The notes under the pieces were generated by a model. That model searched no databases. It had not been told where the DNA came from and worked only from the letters and a program-made list of their open reading frames with translations. Below, in pieces: positions 45,099 to 53,890 of a stretch of 64,000 nt of DNA (its first letter is position 1; every line of letters begins with the position of its first letter). The position numbers and the translations under genes are program-made. Source of the DNA: Massilia sp. Root351 (GTDB lineage Bacteria; Pseudomonadota; Gammaproteobacteria; Burkholderiales; Burkholderiaceae_D); NCBI RefSeq assembly GCF_001425045.1, contig NZ_LMDJ01000001.1, positions 1 through 64,000 on the forward strand, in the 5' to 3' direction.

Positions 45099-46364
45099 AT
45101 GCTCGCCAGCGAATTCACCGCCGCCATCGCCGAGAACACCCGCATCTACCAGGGCAAGCTGGAAAGCTGCGACCAGCGCACGGCCGATGCCAGCCGGGAC
45201 CAGACCGCGCTGGAACAGAAGATCGCCGGCCTGCTGCGGCAGGTAGCCTCGCTGCATCTGGAAGGCGGCCAGAATATCGCGGCCGAAGTGGAGCGCGAAC
45301 TGGCCTTCCGCGCCGATGAGTGGCAAGCCCTGCGCGCCGAACTGCAAACCGTCAACAGCGACGTCGCCAACCATGTGGCAGCCATCCGCCAGCGCGGCGC
45401 AGAGATCCGCGAAGCGGCGCTGCGGCCCGGCGCCCACCTGGACGCGGCCCAGGTCCTGCAAGCGGCGCGCGAACGCTACCAGCGCGCCGAGGACGCGCAC
45501 CAGGCGCTGCTGGCCATGAACGCCGAACTGGAGACCGAGATCGTCTCCAAGCTGGCCGGCTATCGCAGCGACCCCTTGTATGTCTTCCTGCGCGAAGCGG
45601 GCTACCGCACGGCCGACTACCGCCGCAGCGGCGCGCAGACCGTCAAGGACGACTGGATCGCGGGCCTGTGTAATTTCGACGCCAACCGCCGCAACGAGAA
45701 CATCCTGCTGGCCATGCAGCAAGCCTTGCCGGCGCGTGCCGAACGCAGCGCGCAGGCGCTGGCCGATGCGCGCGCGCAGCTCGATGCGCTGTCTTTCGCG
45801 CCGCCGCCGCCCACCATCGCCGAGCGCATTGCGCAGGCCGTGGCGCCGCTGGAAGCAGCCCTGGCGCAGGCGGACGAACGGCTGCGCCGCGTGCGCGCCG
45901 GCCTGGCCGAGTACGCCGCCTGCACCGACGCGCGCTACCGCCGCGCGCAGGAGCTGCAGGCGGCAAGCCTGAAGTCGCTGCCGATCGCGGAGCTGATCGC
46001 ACAGGCGCGCGCCACGCCCAGCCCGGAGGACGACAAGCTGGTGCTGGAGGTGGTGAACCTGCAGGACAAGCTGGCCGGCAGCCGGCGCGACTACGAACGC
46101 GCACTGGCCGCGCGCCAGCACGCGGAAGAGGATGCGCAGCGCGCCGAGGCGCTGGAAGCGGACCTGCGGCGCGGCGGCTTCATCGACACCAGGGAGATTG
46201 ATTTCCGCGACGGTCTGGACCTGCCGCCGCTGATCGGCCGCTACATGAACGGCGAACTGTCGCTGGGCGGCTTCACGCTCGAGCTGCAGCAGTTCGCCCG
46301 CGAGCTGCGGCCGAAATTCCGCTACAGCGAAACCGCCTGGGGCAGCGGCTCAAGCCGCAGCTGA
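45099..46364 (+). CDS. Coiled-coil protein without membrane anchor (module C, short form)
   Basis: A 421-residue helical protein paralogous to the module C long form: AGLLRQVASLHLEGG against AGLLGQVAELQLDQQ, SDPLYVFLREAGYRTADY and WIAGLCNFDANRRNENILLAMQQAL against the long-form core, ATPSPEDDKLV and GRYMNGELSLGGFTLELQQF near the C-terminus. It stops at SGSSRS, without the transmembrane helix and Gly/Ser tail. I choose the ATG at 45099; a TTG at 45084 inside the previous gene is also in frame. It is the last gene of the operon and converges with an aminotransferase gene. Confidence 0.78.
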   Translation: MLASEFTAAIAENTRIYQGKLESCDQRTADASRDQTALEQKIAGLLRQVASLHLEGGQNIAAEVERELAFRADEWQALRAELQTVNSDVANHVAAIRQRGAEIREAALRPGAHLDAAQVLQAARERYQRAEDAHQALLAMNAELETEIVSKLAGYRSDPLYVFLREAGYRTADYRRSGAQTVKDDWIAGLCNFDANRRNENILLAMQQALPARAERSAQALADARAQLDALSFAPPPPTIAERIAQAVAPLEAALAQADERLRRVRAGLAEYAACTDARYRRAQELQAASLKSLPIAELIAQARATPSPEDDKLVLEVVNLQDKLAGSRRDYERALAARQHAEEDAQRAEALEADLRRGGFIDTREIDFRDGLDLPPLIGRYMNGELSLGGFTLELQQFARELRPKFRYSETAWGSGSSRS

Positions 46365-46415
46365 GCAAAGCCGGTGGCCGCTTGCCTCCGGCGCCGGGGC
46401 GCCGCCGGCCGCGCC

Positions 46416-47606
46416 TTACAGCGCGCCCTGCAGCTGCCGCTCCAGCGCCGCCACGCCGGCCGCCACGTCCACGTCCGCGCCCAGCTCCTTCATGGTCGAA
46501 CCCAGCGCATGCAGCGTGCGGAACAGGTGGTGGGCGCGGCACTGCTCGCCCATCTGGCCGATGCGCACGATGTTCAGGCCGAAGGAGCCGGAAATCTCCA
46601 CCCGGTACTTGAGCGAGATCTGTTCGCAGATCTCGGCCCGGTTAATGCCCTCCGGCACCACGATGCCGACCACGGAATTGAGGCGCGACTCCGGCGTGCC
46701 GTACAGCTTCAGTCCCATCGCCTCCACGCCGCGCTGCAGGCCCATGGAGCAGCGCAGGTGGCGCGCGAAGCGCACTTCCAGCGTCTCCTGGCAGATCAGG
46801 TGCAGCGCCTCGTGCAGCGCCAGGATGCCGGACACCGGCGCCGTGTAGTGGTAGGAAGCGTTATGCCAGAACTGCTCCGCCAACTTGGCATCCAGGCACC
46901 AGTGCGGCGGCGGCACGGGGCGCGCGTTGATGCGCTCCCAGGCGCGCTCCGAAAACGCGATCAGCGACACGCCGGGAATCGACGACAGGCCCTTCTGGCC
47001 GCCGGTCACCATCGCATCGATCTTCCAGTTGTCCATCTCGCACGGCATGGTGCTCAGGGTGCAAACCGCGTCCACGATCACGTAGCAGCCATACTCGCGC
47101 GCCAGCCGGGTGATCTGCGGCAGGTGGATGTTGAACACGGTGGAGGAGGTTTCGCCCTGGGCGATGGTCAGCACCTCGGGGCGGAAGCGTTCCAGGTGTT
47201 CGCGCACGGCCGCCACCTGGGCCGCCTCGCCGTCCGCCACGTTCAGGCACGCCACCTGGCCGCCCACGCGGGTGGCCATCTCGGCGAAGCGGCGGCCGAA
47301 GTAGCCGTTGCACACGCTCAGCACGCGCGTGCCGGGGAACACCAGGTTGCAGACGCTCATCTCCATCGCCGCCGACCCGGGGCCGGCCACGCCCAGTATC
47401 CAGCGCGATTCGGTCTGGAACACGTAGCGCGCCATTTCCTTCATCTGGTGGATGATCTTGGCCATCGTGCCGCCGAGGTGGTTGATGACGATGGAATTGG
47501 CTTGCGCCACGCTGTGCGGAATCGGCACCGGGCCGGCGCCCATCATCAGCAGCGGTTCGGAAGGAAGCAGGGAATTGATACTGTCTACGGTGGGCGGCGA
47601 GAACAT
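46416..47606 (-). CDS. Class V aminotransferase (alanine/serine-glyoxylate type)
   Basis: A 396-residue PLP enzyme. Landmarks are MMGAGPVPIPHSV, GVAGPGSAAMEMSVCNLV (PLP phosphate region), VIVDAVCTLSTMPCEMD with the PLP-pairing Asp, and GGQKGLSSIPGVSL with the Schiff-base Lys. The order fits alanine-glyoxylate or (S)-ureidoglycine-glyoxylate aminotransferases (PucG-like), or 2-aminoethylphosphonate aminotransferase relatives; the amino donor cannot be told. No purine or phosphonate genes are adjacent, so function is assigned at family level only. Confidence 0.87.
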   Translation of the reverse strand: MFSPPTVDSINSLLPSEPLLMMGAGPVPIPHSVAQANSIVINHLGGTMAKIIHQMKEMARYVFQTESRWILGVAGPGSAAMEMSVCNLVFPGTRVLSVCNGYFGRRFAEMATRVGGQVACLNVADGEAAQVAAVREHLERFRPEVLTIAQGETSSTVFNIHLPQITRLAREYGCYVIVDAVCTLSTMPCEMDNWKIDAMVTGGQKGLSSIPGVSLIAFSERAWERINARPVPPPHWCLDAKLAEQFWHNASYHYTAPVSGILALHEALHLICQETLEVRFARHLRCSMGLQRGVEAMGLKLYGTPESRLNSVVGIVVPEGINRAEICEQISLKYRVEISGSFGLNIVRIGQMGEQCRAHHLFRTLHALGSTMKELGADVDVAAGVAALERQLQGAL

Positions 47607-47670
47607 GGAAGCGTGAGTTGTAGTTAATGTTGCTGCAACTATAGCCCATCTTCAGCGAACCGGCAGCAAG

Positions 47671-48507
47671 CTACAGCATCAGCACCGAGAACAGCGATTT
47701 CACGTCGCTGGCCGATTCGCGCAGGATGCCGTCCAGCGTGCCTTCGCCGATGGCGAAATCGATGGTGCGGGCCGCCGCCGGGGTGGTGGCGCCGGGGCGC
47801 TGGTGCATGGGGGAGGGCACCGGGGCCAGGTCGTTGGCCAGCAGCAGGGTGTCGCCCAGGTTTTCCGGCGGCAGCGCGCGCATGCCTTCCCACATCGCCT
47901 CCACGGACGCCATCACGGCTTCCGGTACCACCAGCTTGCGCAGCACGCCGCGTCCGATGACCATCTCGCCGTGCTCCACCCAGTCTTCCGGTTCGCCCTG
48001 CATGACGCCGGGGTAGGCGTCGGCCTGGGCCAGCATGTAGAAGGCGCCCACCTCGTGGATGATGCCGGTAAACAGCGCCGTATCGGGATCGACATGGGTG
48101 ACGCGGCGCGCGATCACCTGGGCCAGCGCCGCCACATGGGCGGTGTGCTCCCACAGCTGGGCGGCCATGGCTTTCAGGGTGGGATCGGTGATCTTGCTGC
48201 CGAGCTGGCGCACGATAAGCGCGGCCACCAGCGACTGCAGGGTGCGCACGCCGAGCCGCTGGACGGCCGAGCGCACGCTGGAAATTTCAGTGCCGGAACG
48301 GTTGTAGGCCACCGAGTTGGCGATGGCCACGGTGCGGGCCGCCAGCAGCGGGTCGGCCTGGATCAGCTTGGCTGCGGCCTCGACGTGGCAGTCGGGATCG
48401 CTGAGCGCCTCCTGCAGCCGGATCGACGCGTTCACATTGGTCGGGAACGCAAGATCCCCCCGGCTCGCTTGAGCAGCGATTTGCTTGAAGGCGTCCAGTC
48501 TGTCCAT
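47671..48507 (-). CDS. HDOD-domain protein
   Basis: A 278-residue cytoplasmic signalling protein made of a single HDOD domain. Recognisable segments are PTNVNASIRLQEALSDPDC, AAKLIQADPLLAARTVAIANS, the helix SSVRSAVQRLGVRTLQSLV and LWEHTAHVAALAQVIARR. The position corresponding to the HD-domain metal site reads FTGIIHEVGAFYML, where the canonical His-Asp pair is absent, as expected for HDOD proteins, which lack phosphodiesterase activity. No partner output domain is fused. Confidence 0.88.
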   Translation of the reverse strand: MDRLDAFKQIAAQASRGDLAFPTNVNASIRLQEALSDPDCHVEAAAKLIQADPLLAARTVAIANSVAYNRSGTEISSVRSAVQRLGVRTLQSLVAALIVRQLGSKITDPTLKAMAAQLWEHTAHVAALAQVIARRVTHVDPDTALFTGIIHEVGAFYMLAQADAYPGVMQGEPEDWVEHGEMVIGRGVLRKLVVPEAVMASVEAMWEGMRALPPENLGDTLLLANDLAPVPSPMHQRPGATTPAAARTIDFAIGEGTLDGILRESASDVKSLFSVLML

Positions 48508-48609
48508 CAGGAAATTATACGCAAATTATTGCCGTGTGGAATTTATTTGCGACACAATTCGTGCCGGGACTGCGGGTCGCGCCGCCACGCGGCGTGATCC
48601 GCTTGTATT

Positions 48610-48894
48610 TTAGTCGGCTTCGCTGAAGATAGCGTCGCAACCTTCGCTGGTGCCTTCGCTGTCCTGCAGTTCGTCGACCAGGCCGAGGTCGAACAGCTCC
48701 TCGATGGCGTTCATGAAGCTGTTGTGCTTGGTGGCGCCGATCAGGCGGTAGATTTCGCCGTCTTCATTGCGCACGCCGATAATCAGCTTTTCCTTGCGCA
48801 CTTCGTCCGGGGTGTCGACGTTGAGCAACAGGTTGCCGATGATGTGCTTGTCGAATTTCGCAGGCTTTTTGCCTTCGAGCAGGGAGGTTTTCAA
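48610..48894 (-). CDS. Small hypothetical protein
   Basis: A 94-residue acidic soluble protein (MKTSLLEGKKPAKFDKHIIG, then KLIIGVRNEDGEIYRLIG and a very acidic C-terminus). An AAGGA ribosome site lies seven bases before the start, and codon usage resembles neighbouring genes, so it is probably expressed. No family is recognised. It lies between an HDOD gene and a MarR regulator, all on the same strand. Confidence 0.65.
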   Translation of the reverse strand: MKTSLLEGKKPAKFDKHIIGNLLLNVDTPDEVRKEKLIIGVRNEDGEIYRLIGATKHNSFMNAIEELFDLGLVDELQDSEGTSEGCDAIFSEAD

Positions 48895-48961
48895 TGTCGT
48901 TCCTTGGTTGTTGGGGGGATGGGCGCGCGCTGGGCCGCTGTGCGAGTCCGCTGGCCGGCCC

Positions 48962-49396
48962 TCAGGCGCCGCCTGCCGATATCACTTGTTTGAGGCCGGA
49001 CAGGGTTTTTTCAAGGGCGGCGAAGTCGTCGTCGCTGTAGCCGGCGAACACCTCGCCGCCACGGGAGATGACTTTGGGGAACACTTCGCGGAACACTTGC
49101 TCGCCTTGCGGGCTGAGGCGGATGAACCACGAGCGCTTGTCGTCCAGGCTGCGGACCCGTTCCACCAGGCCTTTTTGCTCCAGGCGTTCGATCACGCCTG
49201 TCATGGTGCCTTTGGTGATCAGGGTCTTGTCGCCCAGCTCCTTGTAGGACATGCCTTCGGTGTTGCCCAGCGTGGCGATGATGTCGAATTGCGCATGGGT
49301 CAGCCCGCACTCGCGCACGTGCTCGCCCGACAGGCGTTCAAAGCCCTGCATGCATTCGGCCAGTAACCGGATACTTTTCAAATATCGTTCGCCCAT
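48962..49396 (-). CDS. MarR-family transcriptional regulator
   Basis: A 144-residue winged-helix dimeric regulator. The DNA-binding region reads LTHAQFDIIATLGNTEGMSYKEL, then TLITKGTMTGVIERLEQKGLV and the wing RSLDDKRSWFIRLSPQGE. MarR proteins usually repress an adjacent gene and release DNA on binding a phenolic or oxidised ligand. The divergent EamA exporter gene starts 91 bases away, so it is the most likely target. Confidence 0.9.
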   Translation of the reverse strand: MGERYLKSIRLLAECMQGFERLSGEHVRECGLTHAQFDIIATLGNTEGMSYKELGDKTLITKGTMTGVIERLEQKGLVERVRSLDDKRSWFIRLSPQGEQVFREVFPKVISRGGEVFAGYSDDDFAALEKTLSGLKQVISAGGA

Positions 49397-49486
49397 AGAC
49401 CGTGATTATAGCTCCCTGCTGCGGGGCGGCAATCGCGGTACACTACGCGGCCAGCGAATATTGATAAATGAACATGAAGCCGATCC

Positions 49487-50410
49487 ATGCCGTCCCTGCC
49501 TAGCCACGCCCGCGGCATCGCCGCCCTGCTGCTCGTCACCGTTGTCTGGGGCACCACCTTCCCGGCCATGAAGGACATGACTGCGTACCTGTCCACCAAC
49601 TGGATCGTGGTGTCGCGCTTTGCCATGGCCAGCGTGCTGCTGTCGCCCTTCCTGGTGCGCGCCAGGTGGGCGGACTGCCGCTACGGCTTGCTTAGCGGCA
49701 TCGTGCTGTTTTTCTGCTACCTGTTCCAGGTGGAAGGCTTGTCGCTGACCAGTTCGAACCGCAACGCCTTCGTCTGCGGCCTGAACGTGCTGGTGCCGCC
49801 GCTGCTGGGCGTGTTCCTGGGCAAGCTGCCGGAGCGCCGCATCGTCGCCGCCCTGGCGCTGGCGCTGGTGGGCCTGTTCGCGCTGTGCTGGGACGGCGCC
49901 TTTGTCTGGGGCCGGGGCGACACGCTGGCGCTGCTGGCCGCGCTGTGCTTCGGCTGCTACATCAAGATGATGGAAGTGTTCACCCGCAAGGCCGGGCGCC
50001 TGATGACGCTGACGGCGGCGCAAATCCTCACCGTGGCGGTATGCGCGGCGCTGTGGATCGCGCTGCGCGAGGTGCCGCGCGGCCCGGTGGCCGGCCCGCA
50101 GGACATGGGCGACTACTGGGAATACATCTGGCAGGGCCTGAAGCTGTACCGCTGGAACCTGATTTACCTGGGGGTGGTGGCCACCGCCCTCATCATTTCG
50201 CTGCAAACCTGGGGCCAGCGCCACAGCACGGCCAACGAGGCGGCCGTGATTTATGCCTTCGAGCCGGGCTGCGCCGCCATGTTCGGCTATTTCTGGCTGG
50301 GCGAGACGCTCGCCTGGACGGGCCTGCTCGGCGCGGTTTTGTTGATCTCCGGTATGATAGTGAGCCAATGGAGCGTAGCGCGGCCTCCGACCGCGCTGGC
50401 GCCCGAGTAA
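49487..50410 (+). CDS. DMT-superfamily (EamA) exporter
   Basis: A 307-residue inner-membrane protein with about ten helices arranged as two EamA repeats. The N-terminal repeat begins LLLVTVVWGTTFPAMKD and the second contains AVIYAFEPGCAAMFGYFWLGE, a typical EamA signature. Such carriers export amino acids or metabolites; the substrate is unknown. It is divergent from the MarR regulator and 24 bases upstream of the AraC-type arginine regulator gene. Confidence 0.88.
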   Translation: MPSLPSHARGIAALLLVTVVWGTTFPAMKDMTAYLSTNWIVVSRFAMASVLLSPFLVRARWADCRYGLLSGIVLFFCYLFQVEGLSLTSSNRNAFVCGLNVLVPPLLGVFLGKLPERRIVAALALALVGLFALCWDGAFVWGRGDTLALLAALCFGCYIKMMEVFTRKAGRLMTLTAAQILTVAVCAALWIALREVPRGPVAGPQDMGDYWEYIWQGLKLYRWNLIYLGVVATALIISLQTWGQRHSTANEAAVIYAFEPGCAAMFGYFWLGETLAWTGLLGAVLLISGMIVSQWSVARPPTALAPE

Positions 50411-50434
50411 TCACCCACTAGCTCAGATCCGCCG

Positions 50435-51373
50435 ATGCCGTTTTCCCCTTTGTCCCGCCTGTCCCAGGAGCAGCCGCTGCGCGTGCTGCTGGTCAATGCG
50501 GGCGAGGCGGACACGCTTACCTGGGCCGGCCTGGTCCAGCCGCTGCGCCTGGCCGCGCGCAGCGTGGGCCCGCCATTCCAGCTCGACATCCGCACCCCGC
50601 AGCAACTGGCCGCCGGGCCCGCCGGGGGCTGGCACCTGGCGCTGCTGGTGGCCGACGAGCAGCAGGAAGCGCCGCCGCCCGCGCAGCTGCGCGCCGTGGT
50701 GGAGCGGCTGCGTGCCGCGCCCTACTGGGGCGGGGTGGGCGCTGGCGTCCTGTGGCTGGCCGAAGCCGGGCTGATGGGCGGCGTGCGCATCGCCCTGCCG
50801 TGGGCGCTGTACGCCGACACGGAAAGCATTTCCGAGCGCGCCATCCTGACGCCGCACCTGTTCGAGATCGACGGCCCGCACCTGAGCTGCTGCGGCGGCG
50901 CCGCCAGCGCCGACTTCGCGCTGACGCTGGTGGACGCGCTGTATGGCGCCAACGTGCAGGCCGAAGTGAAGGAGGCGCTGTGCATCGACCGCGTGCGCAA
51001 TCACGAGGAGCGCCAGCGGGTGGCCCTGCAGGCCCGCTTCGGGGCGCTGCAGCCCAAGCTGTCGGAGGCGGTGACCTTGATGGAGGCCAATATCGAGGAG
51101 CCGCTGTCGACCGACGACATCGCCAACCTGGTGGGCCTGTCGCGCCGCCAGCTGGAGCGGCTGTTCAAGCAGTACCTGGGCAGCCTGCCGTCGCGCTACT
51201 ACCTGGAGCTGCGCCTGCAGCGCGCGCGCCAGTTGTTGCTTGAGACCAATTCATCCATCGTGCAGGTGGGGCTGATGTGCGGCTTCTCCTCCGGCTCGCA
51301 TTTTTCCACCGCCTTCGGCACCCTGTTCGGCAACACCCCGCGCGAGGAGCGCCAGCGCAAGCTGAACGGCTGA
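50435..51373 (+). CDS. argR: AraC-family regulator, ArgR-like, of arginine catabolism
   Basis: A 312-residue transcription factor. Residues about 15-190 form a DJ-1/PfpI-like sensor domain (LRVLLVNAGEADTL to GGAASADFALTLVDALYG), and the C-terminus has the double HTH of AraC proteins (STDDIANLVGLSRRQLERLF, then VQVGLMCGFSSGSHFSTAFG). This architecture matches the Pseudomonas ArgR that activates aru genes and the catabolic glutamate dehydrogenase gene. Both target sets lie directly downstream here, so arginine-dependent activation of the 51539-63666 genes is a strong inference. Confidence 0.85.
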   Translation: MPFSPLSRLSQEQPLRVLLVNAGEADTLTWAGLVQPLRLAARSVGPPFQLDIRTPQQLAAGPAGGWHLALLVADEQQEAPPPAQLRAVVERLRAAPYWGGVGAGVLWLAEAGLMGGVRIALPWALYADTESISERAILTPHLFEIDGPHLSCCGGAASADFALTLVDALYGANVQAEVKEALCIDRVRNHEERQRVALQARFGALQPKLSEAVTLMEANIEEPLSTDDIANLVGLSRRQLERLFKQYLGSLPSRYYLELRLQRARQLLLETNSSIVQVGLMCGFSSGSHFSTAFGTLFGNTPREERQRKLNG

Positions 51374-51472
51374 GCCGTGGCATAGTCCGCCGGGCATACC
51401 GGGTATGCGGAGGCCTTCTGAATTATGAAAATCCTTGTCGCATCCGCAAAAGAGTTTTAGCATCCCGCTTTT

Positions 51473-51478
51473 TATAAT
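51473..51478 (+). promoter_or_regulatory. -10 box TATAAT upstream of astC
   Basis: A perfect TATAAT at 51473-51478 lies 60 bases before the astC start. The expected -35 position (around 51450-51455) is not close to TTGACA, as often found at activator-dependent promoters. An inverted repeat GCATAC-CGG-GTATGC lies further upstream, just after the argR stop. Confidence 0.55.
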
Positions 51479-51538
51479 GTCGTACCACCCGTGGCCGCCT
51501 GGTTGCGGCCGTACCTCTATACATTGATAGGGAATGCC

Positions 51539-52777
51539 ATGAACGCAAAGCTTGATTCGACTGTAACCACTCGCCCTGTCACCCGGCAGACTTTTGACGA
51601 AGTACTGGTTCCAACCTACGCGCCAGCCGCGATGGTGCCGGTGCGCGCATCGGGCCTGGACCTGTGGGACCAGAACGGCAAGCACTACCTGGACTTCACC
51701 TCCGGCATCGCCGTGACGGCGCTGGGCCATTGCAATCCCGTCATCGTCGAAGCGCTGACCAAGCAGGCCAACACCCTGTGGCACCTGGGTAACGGCTACA
51801 CCAACGAGCCGGTGCTGCGCCTGGGCCTGGCCCTGACCGAAGCCACCTTCGCCGACCGCGCCTTCTTCTGCAACTCCGGCGCCGAAGCCAACGAAGCGGC
51901 CCTGAAACTGGCCCGCAAGCACGCCCACGCCAAGTTCGGCGAGCACAAATCGCGCATCGTGTCCTGCTTCAGCTCCTTCCACGGCCGCACGCTGTTTACC
52001 GTGTCGGTTGGCGGCCAGTCGAAGTACACCGAAGGATTCGAGCCGCTGCCGCCAGCGATCGACCACATCGAATACAACAACATCGAGTCCGCACGCGCCG
52101 CCATTGGCGACGACGTGTGCGCCGTGATCGTGGAACCGATCCAGGGCGAAGGCGGTGTGCTGCCGGGCGACAAGGCTTTCCTGCAAGAGCTGCGCGACCT
52201 GTGCGACAAGACCGGCGCCGTGCTGATCTTCGACGAAGTGCAGTCCGGCATGGGCCGCACCGGCCACCTGTTCGCCTACCAGGGCTATGGCATCACCCCG
52301 GACGTGCTGACCTCGGCCAAGGCGCTGGGCAACGGCTACCCTGTGGCGGCCATGCTGACCACCAACGAACTGGCGGCCTCGCTGGGCGTCGGTTCGCACG
52401 GCACCACTTACGGCGGCAACCCGCTGGCCGCCAGCGTGGCGCTGACCGTGCTGAACACCATCAACCAGCCGGCCTTCCTGGCGCGCGTGAATGAAGCGTC
52501 GGGCAAGCTGGTGGCCCTGCTGCAGGACCTGACCAAGGAATACCCTGCCATCCTGTCGACCGTGCGCGGCAGCGGCCTGCTGCTGGGCGTGGTGGTGGCC
52601 GACGCGTGGAAGGGCAAGTCGAAAGACATCCAGAAGGCAGCCGAAGCGCAAGGCCTGATGGTGCTGATCGCCGGTACCGACGTGGTGCGTTTCGCGCCCG
52701 CGCTGGTGGTGAGCGACGAGCAGATCGCCGAAGCCGGCCGCCTGCTGCGCGCCGCGCTCGACAGCCTGGCCGCGTAA
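51539..52777 (+). CDS. astC: Succinylornithine transaminase (arginine succinyltransferase pathway)
   Basis: A 412-residue class III PLP aminotransferase that converts N2-succinylornithine to succinylglutamate semialdehyde; homologues also act on acetylornithine. The ATG at 51539 follows AGGGA; the open frame upstream is not conserved. Motifs are FTSGIAVTALGHCNP, FFCNSGAEANEAALKLARK, LIFDEVQSGMGRTG (PLP Asp) and TSAKALGNGYPVAAM (Schiff-base Lys). Position as first gene of an aru/ast cluster resolves the family ambiguity in favour of AstC/AruC. Confidence 0.93.
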   Translation: MNAKLDSTVTTRPVTRQTFDEVLVPTYAPAAMVPVRASGLDLWDQNGKHYLDFTSGIAVTALGHCNPVIVEALTKQANTLWHLGNGYTNEPVLRLGLALTEATFADRAFFCNSGAEANEAALKLARKHAHAKFGEHKSRIVSCFSSFHGRTLFTVSVGGQSKYTEGFEPLPPAIDHIEYNNIESARAAIGDDVCAVIVEPIQGEGGVLPGDKAFLQELRDLCDKTGAVLIFDEVQSGMGRTGHLFAYQGYGITPDVLTSAKALGNGYPVAAMLTTNELAASLGVGSHGTTYGGNPLAASVALTVLNTINQPAFLARVNEASGKLVALLQDLTKEYPAILSTVRGSGLLLGVVVADAWKGKSKDIQKAAEAQGLMVLIAGTDVVRFAPALVVSDEQIAEAGRLLRAALDSLAA

Positions 52778-52846
52778 TGCCCCCGGGGACGGGCCGCCCG
52801 GTCCGTCCCCTGCAGCGCCCGTAAGTATAAAAACAAAGGAGTTCAC

Positions 52847-53878
52847 ATGTATGTTGTCCGTCCGGTAGAACTTGCGGATATCGCAGCGCTGGAAAAGCTG
52901 GCTGCGGTAAGCATGCCGGGTGTCCATACCTTGCCCAAGACGCGCGACAAAATCGCGCAGGCGGTCGAGGCTTCGATCGCATCCTTCAGCGCCCACGTCG
53001 ATATCCCCAGCGAGGAATCGTACCTGTTCGTGCTGGAATCCCTGGCGGACCACGGCATCGTGGGCACCGCCGCCATCTTCGCTTCGGCCGGCTCCAATGG
53101 CACCTATTTCTCGTTCCGCAACGACGTGATCCAGCAGGTGTCGCGCGACCTGAACATCAGCCATAGCGTGCACGCCTTGACGCTGTGCTCCGAGCTGACT
53201 GCCTATTCGCAGCTGTCCAGTTTCTATGTCAACGAAGCGGTGCAGAACCGCCCCGAGGCGGCGCTGCTGTCGCGCGCGCGCCTGCTGTTCGCCGCCATGG
53301 CGCCGCAGCGCTTCGCCGACCGTTTCTTCGTGCCCCTGGCCGGCGCCACCGGCCCGAACGGCGAGTCGCCGTTCTGGGACGCCGTGGGCCGCAAATTCTT
53401 CCAGATGGACTTCCTCGACGCCGAGCGCACCATAGGCGGCGCGCGCAACCGCACGCTGATCGTCGAGCTGATGCCGCACTACCCGGTGTACGTGCCGCTG
53501 CTGCCGGGCGACGCGCAAGCCGTGATGGGCCAGATCCATCCGTCCGGCGAACTGGCCTTCAGCCTGCTCACGGCCGAAGGCTTCGAGGCCGACGACTACA
53601 TCGACATTTTCGACGGCGGCCCCATACTGCAGGCGCACAAGCACGCGCTGCGCACCTGCACCTCGTCGCTGCAGCGCACCGTGGCCACGCCGCGCCCGTC
53701 GCGCGCGGGCGAACCGGTGGTGCCCTACGCGGTGGCCGCCAACGCCGGCCAGGAGTTCCGCGCCGTGGTGGTGGCGGTGCCGGCCATCGAAGGCAGCGCC
53801 ACCATCGCCCTGCCGGTGGAAGTGCAGGAAACGCTGCAGGTTGCCGAAGGCGGCAGCGTGATTTGTGTACGCATCTAA
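52847..53878 (+). CDS. aruF: Arginine N-succinyltransferase, alpha subunit
   Basis: A 343-residue acyltransferase of the AstA family that transfers succinyl from succinyl-CoA to arginine, the first pathway step. MYVVRPVELADIAALEKLA is the usual start, and a shared core, SPFWDAVGRKFFQMDF, and the C-terminal YIDIFDGGPILQAHKHALR are conserved. The acyl-CoA-contact segment reads NRPEAALLSRARLLFAAM and is less canonical than in the next gene. Two consecutive AstA genes indicate a Pseudomonas-type AruF/AruG heteromer, unlike the single AstA of E. coli. AAAGGAG precedes the ATG. Confidence 0.93.
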   Translation: MYVVRPVELADIAALEKLAAVSMPGVHTLPKTRDKIAQAVEASIASFSAHVDIPSEESYLFVLESLADHGIVGTAAIFASAGSNGTYFSFRNDVIQQVSRDLNISHSVHALTLCSELTAYSQLSSFYVNEAVQNRPEAALLSRARLLFAAMAPQRFADRFFVPLAGATGPNGESPFWDAVGRKFFQMDFLDAERTIGGARNRTLIVELMPHYPVYVPLLPGDAQAVMGQIHPSGELAFSLLTAEGFEADDYIDIFDGGPILQAHKHALRTCTSSLQRTVATPRPSRAGEPVVPYAVAANAGQEFRAVVVAVPAIEGSATIALPVEVQETLQVAEGGSVICVRI

Positions 53879-53890
53879 AAAGAGACTCCT

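Noticed and set aside
46380..46415. GGCGCC repeats in the gap between the coiled-coil operon and the aminotransferase gene
   Set aside because: Could form a GC hairpin but has no T-tract on either strand, so a terminator call is not justified.
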